Positions 45,223 through 53,618 of a DNA stretch of 64,000 nucleotides are shown here, in pieces; within the stretch, counting starts at the first letter, position 1, and every line of letters begins with the position of its first letter. A model generated the notes under the pieces. That model was not told the origin of the DNA. It saw only the letters and a list, made by a program, of their open reading frames with translations, and ran no database searches. Source of the stretch: CAZDBA01 sp965224765. GTDB lineage: Bacteria > Planctomycetota > Planctomycetia > Pirellulales > Pirellulaceae. The position numbers were made by a program, and so were the translations under genes. Location: positions 186,001 through 250,000 of the forward strand of contig CBDDAC010000023.1 of the NCBI GenBank assembly GCA_965224765.1, in the 5' to 3' direction.

Positions 45223-46389
45223 GTGAAATTCGGTTTCTATTCATGCATGGAAGGGATCTCATGGGGCGGCAGCGAAGAGCTATGGTACCGCGCCGCGCAA
45301 CGACTCAACTCCGAAGGCCACAAGGTTTTGGTCAATTACAAATGGTGGCCCAAACAATCGCAACAATTGACGGAACTGGCAGACGATGGCGCAGACCTCT
45401 GGCTAAGAATGAAGCCGCCCACGTTCTGGCAGAAACGTATGGGTGGTTTCAACCACTGGCGTGCAGGAATGAATGGACATTCGTTCAACGACATCAGCAA
45501 TCCAAAAAACTGGGTAAAAGAAACTCGCCCTGACGCCGTCTTGGTAACGCTCGGCTACCACCCTGACCAATTTTCCGTTGCAGACGACTGCCTAAACCAA
45601 AACATCCCGTATGCCATCAACGTCCAGGCAGCGAGTAGTTTTGTTTTTATCGGCGGCAGAAAGTGCAACGAATTTCGACGCTGGTACCAGGGCGCCAAAA
45701 AAGTGTTCTTCGTCTCCAAGGAAAACCAGGACAAAGTCGAAACCAACCTCGCAGTCAAACTTGAAAATGCAGAGATCATCGACAATCCATTCAACGTCAA
45801 CTTCGATGTTTCCGTTCCCTACCCCGAGGACGATTCAGTATTCAAGCTGGCGTGCGTAGGCCGAATTCACTTTCAATCCAAAGGTCAGGACTTGATCATT
45901 GACGTGCTCAAGCAACCAAAATGGCAAAAACGGAATATCGAAGTCTCGGTTTTTGGTAAAGATCAAGGCCAGCGTTTTCAACTGAAGGAACTTATTAAGC
46001 TTCACGGCTTGGAAGACAGGGTAAAACTCGCTGGTTTTGTCGATGGCGTTTCTGAAATTTGGAAAACGCATCACGCACTCCTGCTGCCATCTCGCTACGA
46101 AGGAGCGGCGCTGGTGATCATCGAAGCCATGCTCTGCAATCGCATTTGCATTGCCACAGACACCGGTCGAAACAGTGAACTGATGGATGACAACAAGTCG
46201 GGTTTCATCGCCTCCAGCCCAACCGCCCAAGAACTGGACGAGACATTGGAACGGGCCTGGCAACAGCGACAAAACTGGCAGGCCATGGGTGAACTAGCCG
46301 GCAAAACAATTCGCGAGCGGTACTCGCCCGATCCCGTCGGAGATTACGCCGAGCTATTAAAACAGCTGGCACCAGTAGCTGCCGTTTGA
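45223..46389 (+). CDS. GT4-type glycosyltransferase, 388 aa
   Basis: A retaining GT-B fold glycosyltransferase. The N-terminal domain begins MKFGFYSCMEGISWGGSEEL, with the usual GGSE acceptor-side loop. The C-terminal domain has KLACVGRIHFQSKGQDLIIDV near residue 207 and LLPSRYEGAALVIIEAM near 287-303, the E-x7-E motif that binds the nucleotide sugar. The start is GTG, preceded by GAGAG. It is the last gene of the glycan cluster; after it comes repeat-rich DNA with no evident T-run terminator. Confidence 0.88.
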   Translation: MKFGFYSCMEGISWGGSEELWYRAAQRLNSEGHKVLVNYKWWPKQSQQLTELADDGADLWLRMKPPTFWQKRMGGFNHWRAGMNGHSFNDISNPKNWVKETRPDAVLVTLGYHPDQFSVADDCLNQNIPYAINVQAASSFVFIGGRKCNEFRRWYQGAKKVFFVSKENQDKVETNLAVKLENAEIIDNPFNVNFDVSVPYPEDDSVFKLACVGRIHFQSKGQDLIIDVLKQPKWQKRNIEVSVFGKDQGQRFQLKELIKLHGLEDRVKLAGFVDGVSEIWKTHHALLLPSRYEGAALVIIEAMLCNRICIATDTGRNSELMDDNKSGFIASSPTAQELDETLERAWQQRQNWQAMGELAGKTIRERYSPDPVGDYAELLKQLAPVAAV

Positions 46390-46487
46390 CATGCTTGGTT
46401 GCATCTGAAGTGGTCTTCGTCGGCACACTTTCTACTCCCCGTCCAGGTCGCAAAGTGCATTAGCCGTAGGGCGGCTATTTCTCGTAG

Positions 46488-46508
46488 CCCCAGACTTTTA
46501 GTCTGGGG
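46488..46508. repeat. Hairpin with perfect 8-bp stem
   Basis: CCCCAGAC and GTCTGGGG around a TTTTA loop, followed by TAAAACG rather than a T-run. I recall similar GCCCCAGAC hairpins scattered in planctomycete genomes. Confidence 0.7.
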
Positions 46509-46607
46509 TAAAACGTTCCCAACCAAAACCTAATCGCGGAGCGATGGCATCCGTTTTCCAGCCAATCGGTTCTCTCCTGACACCTTGCAATCGAGAACCC
46601 GTGCGTA

Positions 46608-46639
46608 CCCTTCCCGGCCGCGATGCGTCCGGGGAAGGG
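46608..46639. repeat. Imperfect GC-rich hairpin
   Basis: CCCTTCCCGG pairs with CCGGGGAAGGG with a one-base bulge, around an 11-base loop. It partly overlaps the short direct repeat of this region. Confidence 0.55.
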
Positions 46640-46741
46640 AAGCCACTACCGTTTTCTGAGGAAACAAAAACCGGCAGTCTCGACTCGCGGTAGACACAGT
46701 GGCAACCGCACCCGACATCTACATCCTACTCGTTTTGGAAA

Positions 46742-46792
46742 CCCGACGCGTGAGCGAGGACGAACCCGATTCGTCCTCACTCACGCGTCGGG
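46742..46792. repeat. REP-like palindromic repeat, intact copy
   Basis: Two 22-base arms, starting CCCGACGCGTGAG and ending CTCACGCGTCGGG, match as reverse complements with one mismatch, around the 7-base loop ACCCGAT. The same palindrome family is the target of the insertion sequence at 23382-24889. Confidence 0.8.
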
Positions 46793-46900
46793 AGGGTCAG
46801 ACGCGATGCATCCGGGGAGGAGAGAGGAAGCAACGAAAACCAAGGAAACCGACCAAACCACTTCCTGCCGATTGCCCCACAACAACATACCCGCCATCAC

Positions 46901-48892
46901 CTACATTTGCTCGACGACCTCAATCCCCAACAGCCCCAGCCCGGTTTTCAAAGTCCGTGCAGTCAGATCACAAAGCTGCAAACGACTCTTTTTCAGTTCT
47001 TCACTCTCTGCTTTTAGGACAGGGCATTGGTTGAAGAACTGGGCAAACGTTCCACTCAATTCGAACAGATAGTTCGCCAGCAAATTCGGCTTGTAGTCCA
47101 CCAACGCTTCATCCAGTGAATCACCAAATTGTATCAGGCTCACTGCCAGAGCACGTTCAGCGGGGTGGTCCAGATTGAATTCGACCGGCGATTCTCTCAA
47201 CAAGGCCGGATCATTGATTCCGCCCTTTCTCATAATCCCAAACACGCGGGCATAGCCGAACTGCAAATAGGTTGCCGAATTCCCTTTTAAGTTCAGCATC
47301 TGCTTGTAACTAAAGAGATAATCCGATCCACGATTAATGGAAAGATCGGCATACTTCAGTCCGCCAATTCCGACCACTCTTGCGATGGTGGCATGTTGTT
47401 CGGCCGTCAGGTCAGGATTCTGCTCTTTGGCAATTTCCAGCGCTTTGGCTTCCGCCTGATCCAAAAGTCCCTCAAGTCCAACCGTATCTCCAGACCGAGT
47501 CTTGAATGGCGTCCTGTCTTCGCCAAGGACCGTCCCAAACTCAACATGCTTGAATTCTGTCTCGGTGTAGCCCCAGAACCTGGCTGCATCAAACAGTTTG
47601 CCAAAGTGATCGCCTTGTCGGAAATCAACAACGTACAACACCGCATCTGGATTCCAGTTATCCATACGGTACTTAATCGTGGCGAGGTCCGTTGTTGCAT
47701 ACAGGAACGCACCGTCACTTTTTTGAATGATCATTGGAGAATCATGTTCATCCATGAAGACGCAGATCGCACCTTCACTTTCGCGGCACAATCCTTTGGC
47801 TTTAAAGTTCTCAACGACACCACCCAGCAAGTCGTGAAAAAAGCTTTCTCCAAGTTCATAGTCAAATGAGATATTTAAACGATCGTAAATCTTTTGAATT
47901 TCGGCACGACACCCGGGCAGAAACTCATGCCAAAGTCGATTATTCTCTTCGTCACCCGCATGCAGCATCGAGGTTTCGGTCTGAACGGCCGTTCTAATTT
48001 CTGGATGTTGTTTCGCATCGTTGACAATGGTCGCCTCCGCCTCGACGGTCAAAACAAGGTCTTTGAGCCCTCCGGTTCTTACGCCATGCTCATCCGCTTT
48101 CCCAAGAATCGCTTCGTTGAGATTTTTTACCTTGTCCAACAAACCCTTGCGAACCTTCTTCGCCTTCTTGGCTTTGGCCTTGTCTTCAGGTTTGGGAAGT
48201 GCATCAAATTCATCCAATGCCGCATTGGCCTTTTTAAATGCCTCTTCGAGCTTGGGCAACTTTTCAAGGGCCGAGTGATAGTCCATCAGTTTTCTGACGT
48301 ATTTGTACAATCTGGCCAGTTCTGCCACTGGTGCCGCGTCATACGCTTCCTGGTTCAAAAAGTGTTTATAGCCATAAATAATCATGCCGAACTGGGTCCC
48401 CCAGTCCCCCAAGTGGTTGTCGGTGATCACCTTGTGACCGACAAACTTCAGGATCTTAGAAATGGCATCGCCAATCACGGTGGATCGAATGTGTCCAACG
48501 TGCATTTCCTTGGCGATGTTCGGCGAGGAAAAATCGACTACATAAGTGCGAGGGTTGGCAGTCTTCTCAACACTCAGTCGACTATCGGCAATGGCCGACC
48601 TTAATTTTGTTTTCAACCAGGTATCGTCGAGCTTGAGATTAATGAATCCGGGTCCTGCGACTTCGACCGACTTGCAGATATCGTCGACCTGAACCGACTC
48701 GACCAGATCATTGGCGACTTCACGTGGCGGTTTACCAATCTGTTTGGCCAGGGGCATCGCACAATTCGCTTGATAATCGCCATGTTGGGCGTTTTGTGCA
48801 GGAACGATCATCCCCAACAATTTAGAAGGATCCTCGACTAGTTCGGCAAGAACCTTGGCGAATCTCGATTTGATTTCAGTTAGTGCATTCAT
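46901..48892 (-). CDS. argS: Arginyl-tRNA synthetase, 663 aa
   Basis: Class I synthetase charging tRNA-Arg. The N-terminal Add1 domain is followed by SSPNIAKEMHVGHIRSTVIGDAI near residue 125, with HVGH as the HIGH motif. The C-terminal DALR anticodon domain (about 540-663) contains FGYARVFGIMRK. At 663 residues it is about 85 longer than the E. coli enzyme. The excess lies in a Lys/Ala-rich insertion near residues 215-260 (ALPKPEDKAKAKKAKKVRKGLL), probably a helical hairpin, within the catalytic region. I chose ATG 48892 (MNALTEIK); a TTG nine codons upstream is less likely. Divergent from the gene at 49119. Confidence 0.93.
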   Translation of the reverse strand: MNALTEIKSRFAKVLAELVEDPSKLLGMIVPAQNAQHGDYQANCAMPLAKQIGKPPREVANDLVESVQVDDICKSVEVAGPGFINLKLDDTWLKTKLRSAIADSRLSVEKTANPRTYVVDFSSPNIAKEMHVGHIRSTVIGDAISKILKFVGHKVITDNHLGDWGTQFGMIIYGYKHFLNQEAYDAAPVAELARLYKYVRKLMDYHSALEKLPKLEEAFKKANAALDEFDALPKPEDKAKAKKAKKVRKGLLDKVKNLNEAILGKADEHGVRTGGLKDLVLTVEAEATIVNDAKQHPEIRTAVQTETSMLHAGDEENNRLWHEFLPGCRAEIQKIYDRLNISFDYELGESFFHDLLGGVVENFKAKGLCRESEGAICVFMDEHDSPMIIQKSDGAFLYATTDLATIKYRMDNWNPDAVLYVVDFRQGDHFGKLFDAARFWGYTETEFKHVEFGTVLGEDRTPFKTRSGDTVGLEGLLDQAEAKALEIAKEQNPDLTAEQHATIARVVGIGGLKYADLSINRGSDYLFSYKQMLNLKGNSATYLQFGYARVFGIMRKGGINDPALLRESPVEFNLDHPAERALAVSLIQFGDSLDEALVDYKPNLLANYLFELSGTFAQFFNQCPVLKAESEELKKSRLQLCDLTARTLKTGLGLLGIEVVEQM

Positions 48893-49079
48893 TTTTCTAT
48901 TTTTGCAAATGTCCAGCAATGGAATGGGCCGTCACGAAAAACCACGCCCAAGGGCTATGGCTGGGCCGTTTTACGAAGGCTGCTCAAGGATTCTTCAAAA
49001 CGCCAAAGAAAGGAATTTCACAGAAAAGCCTTCTGGACGCAATCCGGCTTTCGCTCAACTCGAAATCTTGGGCAACGGT

Positions 49080-49088
49080 TGCTATAAT
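49080..49088 (+). promoter_or_regulatory. Extended -10 promoter
   Basis: TGCTATAAT gives a perfect -10 box with the TG extension and lies about 30 bases before the ATG at 49119. There is no strong -35 box. It is identical to the nonamer before the Wzm gene. Confidence 0.6.
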
Positions 49089-49118
49089 TTCGTGATTAAA
49101 CTTCTGGCGATTCTAAAA

Positions 49119-51030
49119 ATGTATACGAAAATATTGGCGACAACCGCCGTGATCGGGCTGTTGCTTGGACTGACGGGCACAGCGATCGGCGAGCACCCGG
49201 TATCGATTGTCAACGCAAATATCTATGTCCAAAAGTACAAGACGACGATGCGGCTGGAATGCTACGCGGAGGATCTCGATCTTTTGCAGGGGGTTGAGCC
49301 TTTGGATGACGGCTTTTACGACCCGAACGAGTTGCTGGACGCACACGATGACCATGCAGGTTTCCTTGCAGAACGAATCGAAGTAATCAATTCTATGGGG
49401 GAAAAACTGGTCCCCAAAGTTACCAACATCGGTCCATTCGAAATTCCCGAGGAGGGAATCCGGCAAGGACAGCTGATGGAATTCAGACTTCAATATGAAC
49501 TTGAATTCAAACATGAAGAACCACCAGAATTTTTGACCATTAATCAAAAACTGATCGCCGAAGGCATGCTGCTTCCCAGCGAATTGCAGATTGTGATTCA
49601 ACAGGCGGGCAGCGAAGAAGTGCTTTGGATGATGAAGCCAGAAACCCCAAAGGTTTTTGCGTTCGATTGGAATAACCCGTTGTCATCTGATGCATCCGAA
49701 GAAGAAAGAGAAAAATGGTTCGAAGCTCAACAGGACCGAAATCTGGGAATCGCGAGCTTCAGCTCCGTATACGCTTTCATCTACATCACCGACACCGAAG
49801 TCCGGCAAGAGGTTCTCATTCCGGTTTCCAGCTTGGCCAGTTTTATCGATCTGGGAAACGCTGACGAAGCCTTTTCTCGAAATCGAAGAACAGGACGCTG
49901 CGAAACCGTTGATCGAAGCATTATTCGCCTCTGCACAAAACGAAGTCAAAATTGATGGTATCATCGTGCAACCAGTTTTCGATCGCATGGATTTCCAGTC
50001 CCTTGAGAAACTGGACTTCATGACCGATGCTCCCCGAACCAAAGTGAGTATGTACAACGGCCGCGTGGGCATCATCATGAGTTACAGCACAAAGAGCCCG
50101 CCTCAGAAGGTGGACGTCCACTGGGAAATCTTTAATGACGTTCTCAAAACTGTTGATACAAGGGTTATTGCTTACGACAAAGCGGAGCTAACGGAATTCA
50201 ACAAGTTCGATATTGATGACGTCTATCACTGGTCGGATGACAGCCGAGTTCCATTGCCGCCGATCAACAATGTTGATTCGTCAAAGTATCAACTCAAGAA
50301 AATTGAGCTTCCAGTTTTGACCATCGGCGTCGTGATTCTGTCGATCCTGATTGCCTTGTTCGGAAGAGGATTATTTGGTGGACCTTTGGCGATAGGACTA
50401 GCGACGGCTGGCGCGGTTGCCTCATTCTTCTTACTCGGAACCGGCGTCTATACGCTTCCCTCGCGCATGGACTCCAACATTAAAGAAACGGACGCCATTT
50501 TTTCTCAACTGCACAAGAACGTTTTTCGCGCATTTGATTATCGTGACAAGGAACAAGTCTACGACGCACTTTCCAAAAGCGTCGCTGGTCCGCAGTTACA
50601 GGAACTTTACCTGGATGTGAGAAACAGCCTTCGCGTTCAAGAAAAAGGCGGCGCCATGGCCAGAATCCAGGAAGTCAACTTGCTAAAAGGTCAGCAAACT
50701 CCTCGTAGCAAAAACTCATCCAACGCTGGGTTTGGTTACAATAGCCAATGGAACCTGGTAGGAACCATTGAGCATTTTGGTCATATTCATGAACGAACGA
50801 CCTTTTACCAAGCCGATTTTGATATCGAGTTAATTGAAGACTCGTGGAAAATCACCTGGATGCAGTCAACCGACCAAAAACATGGCCCGATCAAGTCAAA
50901 TCCGCGAGAATTCGAGGAAATCAAGGATCTTCGCAAAGAAAAAACGGAGTCGCAGAGCGATTCTCAATCCATGCAGCCCTCCCCAACACAGCAACAACCG
51001 ACACCAAACTCGGAAACGAATACCGGATAA
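49119..51030 (+). CDS. Exported/membrane protein of unknown function, interrupted by one extra base
   Basis: A hydrophobic signal segment (MYTKILATTAVIGLLLGL, ending AIGEHP) starts a protein whose first 250 residues look extracellular and acidic. Two membrane helices follow near residues 410-455 (LTIGVVILSILIALFG; LATAGAVASFFLLG), then a C-terminal domain of about 180 residues with a Gln/Ser/Pro-rich tail. The frame runs to DEAF at 49875 and then continues as LEIEEQDAAKPLIEALF in the +1 frame. One extra T in the TTTT at 49872-49875 explains this. Corrected length is about 636 residues. A good extended -10 promoter precedes the ATG. The upstream part of the frame, overlapping argS, is not part of the gene. 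Confidence 0.65.
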
Positions 51031-51196
51031 CTTACTCGTCCTGTTCGGCACGCAAATCGAGTTGGGCTTTGCGATCGACTCTATAGACCGATAAACTTTA
51101 GCAACACTTTGTGTTAGTTTTGGCAGCGAAGGCAATTCCCCCTCCGCTGCCTGGTCCTGTTTCATCAATTTCAATCTTGTTGAGCCTTATGCAATC

Positions 51197-53473
51197 GTGG
51201 ACCCTACAACCATTTTTCATCCGGCCCTTCTGGTCGTGGGGTTACTGGTCCTGCTCGGGTTGCTTTTTATTCGACCCTCGTTTGGTGAGCTAACACGCTC
51301 TCGACGATTCTGGTTAAGCCTGACTCGCACCGGAGTGATTGCCATGGCGGCGATCGCGATTTTTCGTCCGGGCTGTGTTTCAACCATCGAGATAAACCAG
51401 TCGGCAGTCGTCCCATTCATGATCGATTTTACGCGCTCGATGCAATTGCCACACCAGGACGATGCATCGACTCGCTGGAGCGAGCTTCAGAAAGTACTCA
51501 AGGCCAACGAGGGCAATTTTGCTGCCTTGGGCGAAAAGCAAATCGAGGTCGTTTTTTATGGGTTTGACAATCAGCTGGTCCGACTTGAACTCGAAAATTC
51601 CTTTCCGAAACTTCCCGAATCTCCCGAAGGCGCTGAGACTGACATCGGAAGTGCCATCAACCAAGTCATTCAGGAGTTTCGAGGCCAACGAATTCTGGGA
51701 ATGGTCCTGACTAGTGACGGGGTCCAGAATGTTCTCGACCCAAATGTGGAAGTTCTGGACGCAGTTGATGAATTGGCCGAAATGCAGGTCCCATTGTATT
51801 CTGTTCCCTTTGGTCTTTCTGCGAATGTTGGCCAGTTGGCGGATATCGCAATCACGAACTTGCCCGACCAGCATGCAATCTTTGTCAAAAACCAACTCAC
51901 CGTAACGGCGACGATGGTATCGCGGGGGTTTGCCAACAAACCGATCCCCGTCCAGTTGATAGTTTCTCGTGCCGATGCGCCGGATGAAATCGTCGTCGAT
52001 GAAAAAATCTACACACCTCAAAGGCCCTACGAAGAAGTCCAAGTCAAACTTACCTACAAACCGACGGAACCGGGTCAGTACCGAATCAAAGTCCGCGCTG
52101 AGGGGCAACCCACCGAAGCGGCACTACGCAACAACGCATTGCCTGCGTTCCTGACCGTTTACGATGGTGGTGTCAGTGTTCTCTACCTCGAAGGCAATAT
52201 GGGGAATGAACAGATCTTCCTTCGCCGAGCGATCAAAGAAGCAGCTCAGGGAATCGACATCGACTTTCGGCCCATCTATCCTAGTCGACGGGATCAATGG
52301 CCCTACGAAAGGGTCTTCAAAAACAAGTCCTACGATATCATCATCATTGGCGATCTGGACTCCAGCGCGTTGTACCGACGCGGCGATCAAGAAACCAACT
52401 TGCAAGATCTGGAAAAATTGATCAGCGAAGGCAAGGGCTTGATGATGCTAGGTGGGTATCACAGTTTCGGACCGGGGCTCTATCACCAAACTCCCTTGGC
52501 CAATGTTCTGCCGATTCGAATGGGCGCCAATGAGCGACAGAATTTTGATCGCGACATCCGCCAAGAACTGCATATAATGCGTCCTATCAAACTCCGCCCA
52601 ACTCCACATGCTCACTTCCTGACCAAGCTGGACGACGCGGAAGATCCAGCGGAGGCTTGGAAAGCACTACCTCCGTTGAAAGGTGCGAATCGTTTCCTGG
52701 GCGTCAAAGAAACCGCTACGGTACTCCTCGAAGGAGAAGGCAGGGAGCCGATATTGGTCGCGGGCAATTATGGTGCAGGGCGCGTGATTGCGTTCGCTGG
52801 CGATACAACCTGGCTTTGGTGGATGAACGACCACGTTGAACTACACAAAAGATTTTGGCGACAGTTACTACTTTGGCTGGCATTTCGCGACGGCCGTTCA
52901 AACGACAACGTATGGATCGATCTGCCACAACGACGTTTCCAACCACGGACTCAAGTTTCCTTTACAACAGGCGCCAAGAATAGCGTGGGCGACACGATTA
53001 AAAACGCCGAATACACAGCCACACTGATTCAGCCCGATGGAAAAACGCAGGCGATTTCAGTTTCCAAATCGACCGACCGCAATTGGGCGGTGCTGGACCG
53101 CAACTGGATTGCCCAAGGCGGACTTTATAAAATCGATGTGACCGCCACACGAAACGGCGAGAAGATTGGCACAACCGAGGTGGAGTTTATTGTTTTCGAT
53201 CAGGATCGCGAGAAAGCCAATCCGGCGGCGGATCCTAAATTCATGGCCCGCCTGGCAGATCAAACTGGAGAATATGGAGGGCGAGCCGTCGCGCCTGCCG
53301 ACCTCCACAAATTGCTTAAGGAACTTGCCGACAATCCGCCGGAAATGAAAATCGAAGTTCCTACGAAATGGCAGCTGGGGCAAACGTTTGCCGATTCTGC
53401 GATTTTTCTTCTGGCCTTTGTCTCCATGCTGACATTCGAGTGGTTCCTTCGCAAGAAATGGGGCCTGGTTTAG
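51197..53473 (+). CDS. Membrane protein with VWA-like and GATase1-like domains, 758 aa
   Basis: Belongs to the large BatA-like membrane proteins often annotated as glutamine amidotransferases. Two transmembrane helices (about residues 8-27 and 45-63) are followed by a VWA-like domain, residues 70-215, with a degenerate metal site DFTRS (Asp-x-Thr-x-Ser). A beta-sandwich follows. The GATase1-like domain (about 320-560) has VSVLYLEGNMGNEQIFLRRAI, IIIIGDLDSS and GKGLMMLGGYHSFGPG; no catalytic Cys is evident in the elbow, so amidotransferase activity is unlikely. A final helix near 735-752 anchors the C-terminus. GTG start at 51197. It may assist surface or cell-wall processes; the role is unknown. 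Confidence 0.8.
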   Translation: MDPTTIFHPALLVVGLLVLLGLLFIRPSFGELTRSRRFWLSLTRTGVIAMAAIAIFRPGCVSTIEINQSAVVPFMIDFTRSMQLPHQDDASTRWSELQKVLKANEGNFAALGEKQIEVVFYGFDNQLVRLELENSFPKLPESPEGAETDIGSAINQVIQEFRGQRILGMVLTSDGVQNVLDPNVEVLDAVDELAEMQVPLYSVPFGLSANVGQLADIAITNLPDQHAIFVKNQLTVTATMVSRGFANKPIPVQLIVSRADAPDEIVVDEKIYTPQRPYEEVQVKLTYKPTEPGQYRIKVRAEGQPTEAALRNNALPAFLTVYDGGVSVLYLEGNMGNEQIFLRRAIKEAAQGIDIDFRPIYPSRRDQWPYERVFKNKSYDIIIIGDLDSSALYRRGDQETNLQDLEKLISEGKGLMMLGGYHSFGPGLYHQTPLANVLPIRMGANERQNFDRDIRQELHIMRPIKLRPTPHAHFLTKLDDAEDPAEAWKALPPLKGANRFLGVKETATVLLEGEGREPILVAGNYGAGRVIAFAGDTTWLWWMNDHVELHKRFWRQLLLWLAFRDGRSNDNVWIDLPQRRFQPRTQVSFTTGAKNSVGDTIKNAEYTATLIQPDGKTQAISVSKSTDRNWAVLDRNWIAQGGLYKIDVTATRNGEKIGTTEVEFIVFDQDREKANPAADPKFMARLADQTGEYGGRAVAPADLHKLLKELADNPPEMKIEVPTKWQLGQTFADSAIFLLAFVSMLTFEWFLRKKWGLV

Positions 53474-53618
53474 TCGAAATTTCCGACATCTCTGTGACTC
53501 AACTGCCGTCCAGCCTGAATCGTTTCCCGAGTATCAAGTGCGAATTTGATGTGCTAGAATCCTCGATTCTGATGTTTCCCGCCGAAACCAGATTCTTGTT
53601 TCGAGAGACTTCATATCG

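Larger units (their letters stand above)
46390..46900. other. Repeat-rich intergenic region
   Basis: About 510 bases holding three palindromes (46488-46508, 46608-46639, 46742-46792). There is also a short direct repeat GCGATGC-G/A-TCCGGGGA near 46620-46635 and again near 46803-46820. Frames of 100 or more codons run through here (for example 46623-47072) but are produced by the repeat and overlap argS antisense, so I do not call them genes. Confidence 0.65.

Noticed and set aside
46623..47072. Open frame of 149 codons over the repeat region
   Set aside because: It is formed by reading through palindromic repeats and then antisense to argS; its translation contains runs typical of repeat-derived false ORFs.
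48855..49118. N-terminal extension of the gene at 49119
   Set aside because: It overlaps the start of argS, has no ribosome site, and a good promoter lies at 49080-49088 just before the ATG at 49119.
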